NCBI GenBank assembly: GCA_964585225.1
Contig: CAZPCZ010000021.1
Location: forward strand, 1-18,986
Length of the DNA stretch: 18,986 nt
Direction: 5' to 3'
Source: CAZPCZ01 sp964585225
Lineage (GTDB): Bacteria; Patescibacteriota; Patescibacteriia; JACPHY01
The notes below the pieces were generated by a model, which saw only the letters and a list, made by a program, of their open reading frames with translations, was not told the origin of the DNA and did not search any database. Positions 13,450-18,986 of the stretch are shown piece by piece. Made by a program: the position numbers and the translations under genes. Numbering within the stretch: position 1 is the first letter of the stretch; each line of letters begins with the position of its first letter.

Positions 13450-14691
13450 ATGCCTCGTCGCTCTCCCCGTTCTCCCTACCAGCGCCTCGCGCTGGGCTTC
13501 CTCGGCGTGGTGATCCTCCTCGCGGTTGGCGTCCTCCTCCTCTCCATCGCGAGCGTGGAGGTGCGCATCACGCCATCCCGAGAGGCGATCGCCGCGGACT
13601 TCGACGTGACGATCATTGGCTCCGGCACGCCCGCCGATCGTGAGGTGCTCGGGCGACTCATTCGGGTCGAAGGGCGCGGGAGCGCAGAGCGGGCAATCGG
13701 CACCGTCGTGGGCGCACCAGCAGCGATTCCGTTGTCGGCTCCCGCTCCCGTTGGAGATTCCGCAGGGACGCCGGCGCGTGCGGAGGGCACGGTGACGCTC
13801 GTGAACAAACACTCCGCATCGCAGCCGCTCGTCGCGACGACGCGGCTCCTCTCCCCAGAGGGCATCCTCTTCCGTCTGAAGAGCGGCGTGATCATCCCAG
13901 CGAACGGCAAGCTCGAGAACGTGGCGATGTACGCGGACCAACCGGGCGTGCACGGCAACATCGGGCCGACGAAGTTCACGATCCCCGGGCTCTCGACATG
14001 GCTGCAATCTCGCGTGTGGGCGGAGTCCGCATCGGTGATGACCGGTGGACAGGGTCCAGCGATAGCTGCGGTGGTTCAACCGAAGCTGATCCGTATCGCC
14101 ACGCCGCCCGCGCCGAGGCCAGTCGTGCGAGAAGATGACCTCGCCGCGGTCCGCGAGCAGGCAACCAATGCCGCGAAGGCACGTGCGAAGGAAGAGGCCG
14201 CGTTGCTCACGAAGGGCAACGAGGAGGTTGTGCCGATCGATGAGGTCGTGCGCGTCACGACGACCGGTGCGGTCGGCGAGGTGCGGGACCGCGTGGCTGC
14301 TGAGGCGCGGGTGACCATGACCGCGATCCTCGTGCCCAAGGGTTCAATTGAGGAGCGTGCGCGCCGCGCGCTCGATGGCGTGGCTGCGGCGAGCGGGCGT
14401 GCATTGCTCCGTGTGCGGCCGGATAAGTTCCGCAGCCGACTCGTCAGCCAGGATCCCGCACTCGCACGCGCGACGATCGCGGTGCACGCCGAGGGCGACG
14501 CGGTCTTGAAGCGCGGGTCATTCGCGTTCGAGCCGCGACGGATTTCTGGATTCACAGCATCGGAGGTGCAAACCTACCTCCGGTCCATTCCCGGCGTCCA
14601 GGATGTCGAAGTACAGCTCAAGCCATTCTGGGTCAAGCGCGTGCCATCGAGCGTCGGGAGCGTGGAGGTGGAAGTGACCGACCCCGAATGA
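13450..14691 (+). CDS. Single-pass membrane protein, baseplate-J-like (function unknown)
   Basis: The 413-residue protein has a basic N-terminus and one transmembrane helix (about residues 13-33), then a large domain predicted to lie outside the membrane. The stretch GTVTLVNKHSASQPLVATTRLLSPEGILFRL, with the following GVHGNIGPTKFTIPGL, resembles the baseplate J/gp47-like proteins that I recall from Patescibacteria, though without other phage genes nearby. An Ala/Glu/Lys-rich segment at about 225-260 may be helical. The C-terminal part has repeated alternating beta-like segments. It could be a cell-envelope or surface-assembly component, which is inference. ATG 13450 follows an AT-rich repeat array and has no clear ribosome site. 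No internal repeat element is present. Confidence 0.75.
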   Translation: MPRRSPRSPYQRLALGFLGVVILLAVGVLLLSIASVEVRITPSREAIAADFDVTIIGSGTPADREVLGRLIRVEGRGSAERAIGTVVGAPAAIPLSAPAPVGDSAGTPARAEGTVTLVNKHSASQPLVATTRLLSPEGILFRLKSGVIIPANGKLENVAMYADQPGVHGNIGPTKFTIPGLSTWLQSRVWAESASVMTGGQGPAIAAVVQPKLIRIATPPAPRPVVREDDLAAVREQATNAAKARAKEEAALLTKGNEEVVPIDEVVRVTTTGAVGEVRDRVAAEARVTMTAILVPKGSIEERARRALDGVAAASGRALLRVRPDKFRSRLVSQDPALARATIAVHAEGDAVLKRGSFAFEPRRISGFTASEVQTYLRSIPGVQDVEVQLKPFWVKRVPSSVGSVEVEVTDPE

Positions 14692-14696
14692 GCGGT

Positions 14697-14768
14697 CAGC
14701 AGCCGCATCGGCTGCTGTCGTTCCATAAATCCCTCCCTCTCGTTCTGAGGAGAAGTTGGAGGGGGTGC
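14697..14768. repeat. Hairpin followed by a C-rich/G-rich dispersed element
   Basis: CAGCAGCCG (14697-14705) pairs perfectly with CGGCTGCTG (14709-14717) around CAT, a 9-bp hairpin just past the stop of the membrane-protein gene. No T-run follows. From 14731 to 14768 lies CCCTCCCTCT...GGAGGGGGTG. It shares the exact 11-mer CTCGTTCTGAG (14739-14749) with the element inside murI, so it is an intergenic member of that family. Confidence 0.75.
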
Positions 14769-14782
14769 GCGCGTCAAATGGT

Positions 14783-14815
14783 GAGCCCCACTCCGGGTGG
14801 AGTGGGGCTCTTGGT
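14783..14815 (+). terminator. Strong terminator hairpin between convergent genes
   Basis: GAGCCCCACTCC (14783-14794) and GGAGTGGGGCTC (14799-14810) form a perfect 12-bp stem with loop GGGT, followed by TTGGTT on the plus strand. It lies after the membrane-protein gene and just before the stop of the minus-strand lipoprotein gene, so it could end transcription from both sides. The T-tract is weak in each direction. Confidence 0.75.
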
Positions 14816-14817
14816 TG

Positions 14818-15303
14818 TCAGTGCGGCATGGGAGGCGTCGGCGCCTCCGGCTTCGTGAGTGGCTCGTTGCCGCCGCAGGGCATCACGACGATCGCGCCGG
14901 ACGGCAGCGCCATGGGGCCGCCTTGGTTTCCGTTTGCGATCCATAGCTCCCTCGCGTGCAGGACCGAGAGTGCGGAGATCGTGCAGTGGGCGTTCCGCTC
15001 GAGGAGCACCTTGAGCGCACGCTGGAGCTCGGTCGCGAAGACGGACTGGTAGTTTGCTAACAGCTTCGACGCGACGGCGTTGGGGTCGCCGGCGGTGACC
15101 ACTTCTTGTTCGTGCGTCGGGACATCCACTGTGATCGCGATGGACCAGATGCCGGTGGAGAGGATCTGCGGGTCCCCGATGTGTACCGCGAGGGTCTTCG
15201 CCGGGTTCCGTTGTGGGTCCACGAGCTCTCGTCGCGTTTTCGTGAGCTTGCAGCCGGCCGTGAGCGCGCCGCACACGGCAAGCGCCATTGCGAGACGTTG
15301 CAT
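14818..15303 (-). CDS. Predicted lipoprotein, family not recognised
   Basis: The 161-residue protein starts MQRLAMALAVCGALTAGC, a short lipoprotein signal peptide with lipobox LTAGC. The mature N-terminus would be the lipid-modified Cys18. The rest (IWSIAITVDVPTHEQEVV, then LLANYQSVFATELQRALKVLLE) suggests a small alpha/beta domain, and the C-terminal tail is Pro-rich. Two further Cys occur later. A good ribosome site (AAGGAGAAG) precedes ATG 15303. It follows the 125-residue ORF by 15 bp on the same strand, so the two form an operon under the promoter near 15770-15742. I do not recognise the family and assign no function. Confidence 0.75.
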   Translation of the reverse strand: MQRLAMALAVCGALTAGCKLTKTRRELVDPQRNPAKTLAVHIGDPQILSTGIWSIAITVDVPTHEQEVVTAGDPNAVASKLLANYQSVFATELQRALKVLLERNAHCTISALSVLHARELWIANGNQGGPMALPSGAIVVMPCGGNEPLTKPEAPTPPMPH

Positions 15304-15318
15304 GGTTCTTCTCCTTCT

Positions 15319-15696
15319 TCAGTACAGCGGTGTGTCCTTGTGGTGTGGATCGTCGAGTCGCGCAACGGCGACGACGCGGAGTGGGATCTCCGTCTCGCCG
15401 TGTCGACTCAGCGCGAAGAACGTGCAGTCCTCGTGGCCGACTCGCATCGCGAACTGCGCGTCGGTAGCCATGCGGTCGAGCACAAACGCGTTACCCCACG
15501 CATCTCGGAAGCCGATGCGGTACGCGGTGTGCGGCGGCGCCTGCGGGGCGAACATGACGGCCTTCTTCCATCGAAAGCGACGGAGGAACCACGCGTTCCA
15601 CCACCGCGTCGCCGGGGCATTCGGGTCACCGGGCACTTTCGTGCCCCGCGCGCCGCCGTGGTACGGGTGCCAGTGGACATCGGTCACTTGGCGCAT
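15319..15696 (-). CDS. Hypothetical protein, first gene of a two-gene minus-strand operon
   Basis: The 125-residue protein has no signal peptide or membrane helix. It is rich in His, Trp and Arg (VHWHPYHGGARGTKVP, TRWWNAWFLRRFRWKK) and has a likely beta-rich second half (AYRIGFRDAWGNAFVLDR, FAMRVGHEDCTFFALS). AGAAGG lies about 10 bases before ATG 15696. A sigma70-like promoter lies about 45 bp further upstream. The promoter, the ribosome site and the co-oriented lipoprotein gene support it as real. The family is not recognised, and its partnership with the lipoprotein is inferred from spacing alone. Confidence 0.7.
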   Translation of the reverse strand: MRQVTDVHWHPYHGGARGTKVPGDPNAPATRWWNAWFLRRFRWKKAVMFAPQAPPHTAYRIGFRDAWGNAFVLDRMATDAQFAMRVGHEDCTFFALSRHGETEIPLRVVAVARLDDPHHKDTPLY

Positions 15697-15741
15697 GGTG
15701 TGATTTCCTTCTGGTAAGTGGGAATGAGCGCGTAGGCGATC

Positions 15742-15770
15742 ACTCTAGCATATTTTGTGTTGCACGTCAA
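15742..15770 (-). promoter_or_regulatory. Sigma70-type promoter for the minus-strand gene pair
   Basis: On the minus strand TTGACG (15770-15765) is followed by a 17-bp spacer and TAGAGT (15747-15742), with TGC directly before the -10 as in extended -10 promoters. The predicted start near 15735 leaves a leader of about 39 nt before ATG 15696. The spacer is locally AT-rich (AACACAAAATATGC). Confidence 0.6.
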
Positions 15771-15791
15771 GCGGATGGCGGGTTACGCTAA

Positions 15792-15847
15792 ACGTAGGGG
15801 CGGGGTTCACCCCCGCCCGCGGGCGGACGTAAAGTCCGCCCCTACGT
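15792..15847. repeat. Two-hairpin GTAG...CTAC element just upstream of thrS
   Basis: The outer ends ACGTAG and CTACGT pair. The left hairpin is GGCGGGG-TTCA-CCCCCGCC and the right hairpin is GGCGGAC-GTAAA-GTCCGCC, joined by CGCG. It has the same plan as the copies inside pheS and pheT. It ends 6 bp before the thrS start codon, so it would form the immediate 5' leader of the thrS message. No Shine-Dalgarno sequence is visible after it. Confidence 0.88.
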
Positions 15848-15853
15848 CGTGGT

Positions 15854-17692
15854 ATGCCGACTTTTCCGATTGAAACAATTCGTCATAGTACCGCCCACCT
15901 CCTCGCGGAGGCGGTCATGCAGCTTTGGTCGAAATCGCGTCTGGGCGTCGGGCCGGTCATCGAGCACGGGTTCTACTACGATCTCGACGTGCGAGACAAG
16001 GATGGCAACGTTGTTCGGCTCACCCCCAACCACCTCCCGAAGATTGAGAAGCGTATGCGGGAGCTCATCAGCCGAAAGGAACCATTCCGGCGTGAGGAGA
16101 TGCCGATTGATGCGGCCATCGAGTTCTTCACTGCGCGCGGACAGACATTCAAAGCAGAGTTGCTCGCAGCGCTCCGCAAGCACGGCACGACCGCCGTTCG
16201 CCCGGAAGAATCACAAGACGTCAGTGGTGAGGGGTCAGGTGTCAGGGGTCAGGTGTCAAATGTTTCCTTGTACTATACCGGCGAGAAGTTCGTGGATCTC
16301 TGTCGCGGGCCGCACGTCGGCTCTACTGCCGACCTCGGAGCGTTTGCGCTCACAAAGATCGCGGGTGCGTACTGGCGGGGGAAAGAGGAGAATCCGCAGC
16401 TCCAACGAGTATACGGTCTCGCGTTCGCAACACAGGAAGAGCTCGACGCGCATCTCAAGATGCTCGCGGAAGCGGAGAAGCGGGACCATCGGAAGCTCGG
16501 GGAGGAGCTCGATCTCTTTGTGCTCTCGCCGCTCGTCGGGCCTGGACTCCCGCTCTTCACGCCGCGCGGGACGCTCATCCGAGAGGAGCTCGAGCGATTC
16601 GTGTGGGAGCTCGAGCAGCCGCATGGGTACCAGCGCGTTCGGATCCCGCATATCACGAAGAAGGATCTCTACGAGACGAGTGGGCATTGGGAGAAGTTTG
16701 CGGACGAGCTCTTTCGCATCACGACGCGTGAGGGACATGAATTGGCGGTCAAGCCGATGAATTGTCCGCACCACACGCAGATCTACGGCCATCGCAAGCG
16801 CAGCTACCGTGAGCTCCCTATTCGATACAAGGAGGTCACCGCGGTGTACCGTGACGAGCAGACTGGCGAGCTCGGTGGACTCTCGCGCGTGCGCATGATT
16901 ACGCAAGACGACGCACACGTATTCTGTCGCATGGGTCACATCGAGGCGGAGTGCCTGAAAATTTGGGAAATCGTGGACAGGTTCTACAAGACATTCAAGA
17001 TGCCGCTTCGTGTACGGTTCTCGCGGCACGATCCGGCAAAGATGGAGAAGTATCTTGGGACGCCGGAGATTTGGAAGCGCGCTGAGGAACAACTTCGGCA
17101 GGTGATCCGGAAGCGCGGCGTGGAAGACGTCATTGATGGACTCGGAGAGGCCGCGATGTACGGCCCAAAGATTGACTTCATCGCACGCGATGCGATCGGA
17201 CGCGACTGGCAGCTCGCCACCATCCAGCTCGACTTCAACCTGCCCGAGCGATTCAATCTCACCTGCACGAGCGAGGAGGGGAAGGACGAACGCATCGTCA
17301 TGGTTCACCGCGCCATCCTCGGATCGCTCGAACGATTCATGGCCGTGCTCATCGAGCACTACGCGGGCGCCTTCCCGACATGGCTCGCACCCGTGCAGGT
17401 CGCGCTCGTGCCAGTCGGGGAGAAGCACGTCGCGGCGTGCGAGGCGCTCCGCGAGGAGCTCGCTGCGGCGGGGATCCGCGTCGAGCTCGCGGGATCGGAC
17501 GAGACGGTCGGGAAACGCATTCGCACATACGAAAAGCTGAAGGTGCCGTACGTGCTCGTCATCGGAGACAAGGAAGTTGACTCGCCGACGCTCGCGGTTC
17601 GCGTCCGTGGGCAAGAGGAGCTCCTCACCATTGGCCGTTCGCAGTTCCTCGCACGCCTCGAGAAGGAAATTCGGGAGAGGAAATCATTCTAA
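15854..17692 (+). CDS. thrS: Threonyl-tRNA synthetase lacking the TGS domain
   Basis: The 612-residue class II synthetase charges tRNA-Thr. It begins directly with the editing domain: HSTAH (H11, H15) and CRGPH (C150, H154) form the usual editing-site HxxxH/CxxxH set. The catalytic core has PMNCPHH (zinc Cys304), the motif 2 region YKEVTAVYRDEQTGELGGLSRVRM with QDDAHVFC, and motif 3 HRAILGSLERFMAVLIEHY. The anticodon-binding domain (PVQVALVPVGEKH to the end) closes the protein. The N-terminal TGS domain of about 60 residues found in E. coli is absent. Residues about 123-136 come from a heptamer array next to LYYTGEKFVDLCRGPH. ATG 15854 has no clear ribosome site; no alternative in-frame start gives a better beginning. 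Confidence 0.95.
   Translation: MPTFPIETIRHSTAHLLAEAVMQLWSKSRLGVGPVIEHGFYYDLDVRDKDGNVVRLTPNHLPKIEKRMRELISRKEPFRREEMPIDAAIEFFTARGQTFKAELLAALRKHGTTAVRPEESQDVSGEGSGVRGQVSNVSLYYTGEKFVDLCRGPHVGSTADLGAFALTKIAGAYWRGKEENPQLQRVYGLAFATQEELDAHLKMLAEAEKRDHRKLGEELDLFVLSPLVGPGLPLFTPRGTLIREELERFVWELEQPHGYQRVRIPHITKKDLYETSGHWEKFADELFRITTREGHELAVKPMNCPHHTQIYGHRKRSYRELPIRYKEVTAVYRDEQTGELGGLSRVRMITQDDAHVFCRMGHIEAECLKIWEIVDRFYKTFKMPLRVRFSRHDPAKMEKYLGTPEIWKRAEEQLRQVIRKRGVEDVIDGLGEAAMYGPKIDFIARDAIGRDWQLATIQLDFNLPERFNLTCTSEEGKDERIVMVHRAILGSLERFMAVLIEHYAGAFPTWLAPVQVALVPVGEKHVAACEALREELAAAGIRVELAGSDETVGKRIRTYEKLKVPYVLVIGDKEVDSPTLAVRVRGQEELLTIGRSQFLARLEKEIRERKSF
16221..16262 (+). repeat. Heptamer array TCAGGTG-type x6 inside thrS
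   Basis: The units TCAGTGG, TGAGGGG, TCAGGTG, TCAGGGG, TCAGGTG and TCAAATG are in register over 42 bp, exactly 14 codons. They encode VSGEGSGVRGQVSN in the editing domain, just before the conserved Cys motif. The unit is the same as in pheT at 9250-9277. Confidence 0.9.
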
Positions 17693-17714
17693 CATTCTGC
17701 AGAATGTTAGAATG
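17685..17714. repeat. 30-bp perfect palindrome spanning the thrS stop codon
   Basis: CATTCTAACATTCTG and CAGAATGTTAGAATG are exact reverse complements with no loop, centred on CTGCAG (17697-17702). The thrS stop TAA (17690-17692) lies inside the left arm. In RNA it could fold after thrS, followed by TTGTAG, which is only a weak T-tract. CATTCT-like units repeat inside each arm, so it may derive from short tandem units. Confidence 0.9.
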
Positions 17715-17721
17715 TTGTAGT

Positions 17722-17874
17722 ATGGTCCGAACGGAACGTCGGGCAGTACAACGGCGGAAAGCTCGGCATGCGCCGCAAGGGGGGACGCGCGCGGGGCAGC
17801 TCCGCCGCGTGCGTACCGCACGAGGGTACGCTGGCCATGCGAAACGGTTCATCCGGCGCGCAAGGAGCACATGA
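17722..17874 (+). CDS. Small Arg-rich ORF (50 codons) overlapping the miaA start
   Basis: I translated this by hand from ATG 17722 to TGA 17872-17874. The product has 15 Arg, 2 Lys and 3 His against a single Glu, and ends GYAGHAKRFIRRARST. Its stop overlaps the miaA start as ATGA, the typical geometry of coupled translation. Without it, thrS and miaA would be separated by an unusually long 178 bp. No Shine-Dalgarno sequence is visible before its ATG. Such a basic small protein could bind RNA, as small ribosomal proteins do, but I recognise no family. A hairpin (GCGTACC 17811-17817 with GGTACGC 17825-17831) lies inside it, so the region could instead be a structured leader of miaA. Confidence 0.4.
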   Translation: MVRTERRAVQRRKARHAPQGGTRAGQLRRVRTARGYAGHAKRFIRRARST

Positions 17875-18833
17875 GTGACCCGCAGCGGAAACCGAAGGTG
17901 GTCGTCGTGGTCGGTCCAACGGGATCCGGGAAAACGGATCTCGCTCTTCATATCGCGAATGTGTTTCACGGCGAGCTTATTGCGGCGGATAGTCGGACAG
18001 TGTACCGCGGCATGGATATCGGCACCGCGAAATCGAAGGAAACGCACCACCTCCTCGACATCCGAAATCCCGACCAGCCCTACTCCGTCGCGGAGTTCAA
18101 GGCGGATGCGGAGCGGTTGATTCAAGAAATCACAGACCGCGGGAAGCTCCCGATTATCATCGGCGGCACGGGTCTCTACATTCGCTCGATCGTAGATAAC
18201 CTCACGCTGCCCGCACTCCCCGCGCAGCCGAAACTTCGGGAATCGTTCGCGCGGAAGTCGCTCCCCGAGCTCCTCGCGCTGCTCCGGAAACTCGATCCGA
18301 AGGCCGCACGGACGATCGATCGCAAAAACAAACGCCGCGTCATTCGCGCGCTCGAGGTGTGCGTCTTCACCGGGCATCCGTTTTCCGCGCTGCGGACAAA
18401 GGGGGAACCAAAGTTCGATGTCCTCGAGATCGGCATCCAGCGCACGCGCACGGCGCTCTACCGTCGGATTAATCGCCGCATCCGCACGATGTTCCGCGAC
18501 GGACTCGTCGATGAGGTGTGGCGCCTCCTCGCGCGCCACGGCCCGGACATCGAGCCGCTCCGTGGCATCATTTATCGCGACGTCGTTGAATGGCTCCGAG
18601 ATCAGCAGCGGCAGAGCGTCTCCGGAACCTCCCCCTATTTCAGCGGCCGTGAAAATAGGGGGAGGTCCCTTCGGGGACTCCAGCAACGCATCATGTTTGC
18701 GAACCATCGGTATGCGCGGCACCAGCTCATGTGGTTCAAGCGGGATGAACGGATCCATTGGGTGCGCACTGGAACGCAAGCAGAACGACTCGTCCGTGGG
18801 TTCCTTTCACCCCCTCTCGCTCCCCCTCTCTGA
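17871..18833 (+). CDS. miaA: tRNA dimethylallyltransferase with a repeat-encoded insertion and C-terminal tail
   Basis: The 320-residue enzyme adds a dimethylallyl group to A37 of tRNAs that read UNN codons. It shows the P-loop GPTGSGKT at 15-22, ADSRTVYRGMDIGTAK (catalytic Asp40; relatives usually have DSMQVY), IIIGGTGLYIRSIVDNL at about 95-111, and the C-terminal NHRYARHQLMWFKRDERIHW. AAGGAG ends 3 bases before ATG 17871. Residues about 252-270 (GTSPYFSGRENRGRSLRG) come from an inverted-repeat pair and replace the usual short link before the NHRYARHQ helix. The last residues, LSPPLAPPL and the stop, are encoded by a second C-rich repeat. Catalytic residues are intact. A terminator follows. 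Confidence 0.94.
   Translation: MSDPQRKPKVVVVVGPTGSGKTDLALHIANVFHGELIAADSRTVYRGMDIGTAKSKETHHLLDIRNPDQPYSVAEFKADAERLIQEITDRGKLPIIIGGTGLYIRSIVDNLTLPALPAQPKLRESFARKSLPELLALLRKLDPKAARTIDRKNKRRVIRALEVCVFTGHPFSALRTKGEPKFDVLEIGIQRTRTALYRRINRRIRTMFRDGLVDEVWRLLARHGPDIEPLRGIIYRDVVEWLRDQQRQSVSGTSPYFSGRENRGRSLRGLQQRIMFANHRYARHQLMWFKRDERIHWVRTGTQAERLVRGFLSPPLAPPL
18626..18678 (+). repeat. Inverted-repeat pair inside miaA
   Basis: ACCTCCCCCTATTT (18627-18640) pairs with AAATAGGGGGAGGT (18653-18666), a 14-bp perfect stem extended by CA/TG with a bulge and capped by CGGCCG. A second small hairpin GTCCC-TTCG-GGGAC overlaps its right end (18665-18678). It encodes miaA residues about 252-269 without a stop. 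Confidence 0.88.
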
Positions 18834-18847
18834 GAGGAGGAGAAACG
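18809..18847. repeat. C-rich/G-rich dispersed element forming the 3' end of miaA
   Basis: CACCCCCTCTCGCTCCCCC is followed by CCTCTC-T-GAGAGG and GGAGAAACGG. It resembles the intergenic element at 14731-14768 and the left half of the murI insertion. The TGA stop of miaA lies inside the CTCTCTGAGAG centre, so the element supplies both the last codons and the stop. Confidence 0.7.
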
Positions 18848-18863
18848 GAGTGGCGTATTGGAA

Positions 18864-18892
18864 GACCCCGCTCGTGAGAGCGGGGTCCTTTG
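18864..18892 (+). terminator. Rho-independent terminator after miaA
   Basis: GACCCCGCTC (18864-18873) and GAGCGGGGTC (18878-18887) form a perfect 10-bp stem with loop GTGA, followed by CTTTG. On the minus strand the hairpin is followed by TTCCAATACG. It fits as the end of the thrS-miaA unit and may also serve a convergent gene entering from the right. Confidence 0.8.
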
Positions 18893-18912
18893 CGAATCGG
18901 CGGTGCGGGCAG

Positions 18913-18986
18913 CTAGCTCGCGGCCGCTGTCGTCGACGCGTCGTCCGTCGCGCGGCGTCGCGCGTGACGTGCGAGCAGCCGCTCGA
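18913..18986 (-). CDS. Possible C-terminal end of a minus-strand gene (cut by window edge)
   Basis: Reading inward from the window edge on the minus strand, one frame stays open for 23 codons and ends at TAG (18915-18913). It gives ERLLARHARRRATDDASTTAAAS, which has the look of a charged helix with a low-complexity Ala/Thr tail. The terminator at 18864-18887 lies just beyond its stop, as expected for convergent genes. GC-rich DNA often stays open over such a length, so support is weak, and no family can be named from so short a piece. Confidence 0.35.
   Translation of the reverse strand, partial: ERLLARHARRRATDDASTTAAAS

Noticed and set aside
13450..14691. Prophage remnant
   Set aside because: Only one baseplate-like protein is present, with no integrase, capsid, tail or attachment repeats nearby.
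14818..15696. Toxin-antitoxin pair
   Set aside because: One product is a lipoprotein, neither resembles a known toxin or DNA-binding antitoxin, and the genes do not overlap.

Overview
The window reads as a GC-rich bacterial chromosome segment with tightly packed housekeeping genes. I infer a Candidate Phyla Radiation (Patescibacteria) organism. The reasons are a threonyl-tRNA synthetase that begins directly at its editing domain with no TGS domain, a LemA/HtpX pair, compact genes, and a one-pass membrane protein resembling the baseplate-J-like proteins of that group. No 16S or ribosomal-protein gene is present, so the lineage is an inference.

Layout. Positions 1-1260 (minus strand) carry lemA followed by an HtpX-type M48 metalloprotease cut by the window edge. 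From 1305 to 13313 the plus strand carries a phosphohexomutase, glutamate racemase (murI), an RseP-type site-2 protease, pheS, an S11 D-Ala-D-Ala carboxypeptidase, pheT and dnaE. A membrane protein of unknown role follows (13450-14691), with a terminator hairpin. A minus-strand pair of unrecognised genes (14818-15696) comes next, one encoding a lipoprotein, with its own sigma70-like promoter. thrS, a 50-codon Arg-rich small ORF and miaA then run on the plus strand to a terminator near 18864. A minus-strand gene end may enter at the right edge. Functionally the window covers cell-wall and membrane work (murI, carboxypeptidase, RseP, HtpX, sugar mutase), translation (pheS, pheT, thrS, miaA) and replication (dnaE).

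The striking feature is not a gene but a set of short repetitive elements that fill the intergenic gaps and also lie inside the reading frames of essential genes without breaking them. Three kinds are visible. (1) Tandem heptanucleotides, mostly with an RTCA core, occur in rseP, pheT (three sites) and thrS; pheS has a different purine-rich heptamer. (2) A roughly 50-bp two-hairpin element bounded by GTAG and CTAC occurs in pheS, in pheT and just before thrS. (3) C-rich/G-rich inverted repeats, most ending in GGGGGTGGGG, occur in murI, pheT and dnaE and between genes. miaA carries a further hairpin pair. I count about 13 sites in seven genes, six of them in pheT. The phosphohexomutase, carboxypeptidase, LemA and membrane-protein genes lack them.

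A second unexplained signal is a compact minus-strand unit between the phosphohexomutase gene and murI. It has a consensus-like promoter (TTGACA, 17 bp, TATTCT) and, about 95 nt downstream, a GC hairpin followed by TTTTCT. It looks like a small RNA gene.
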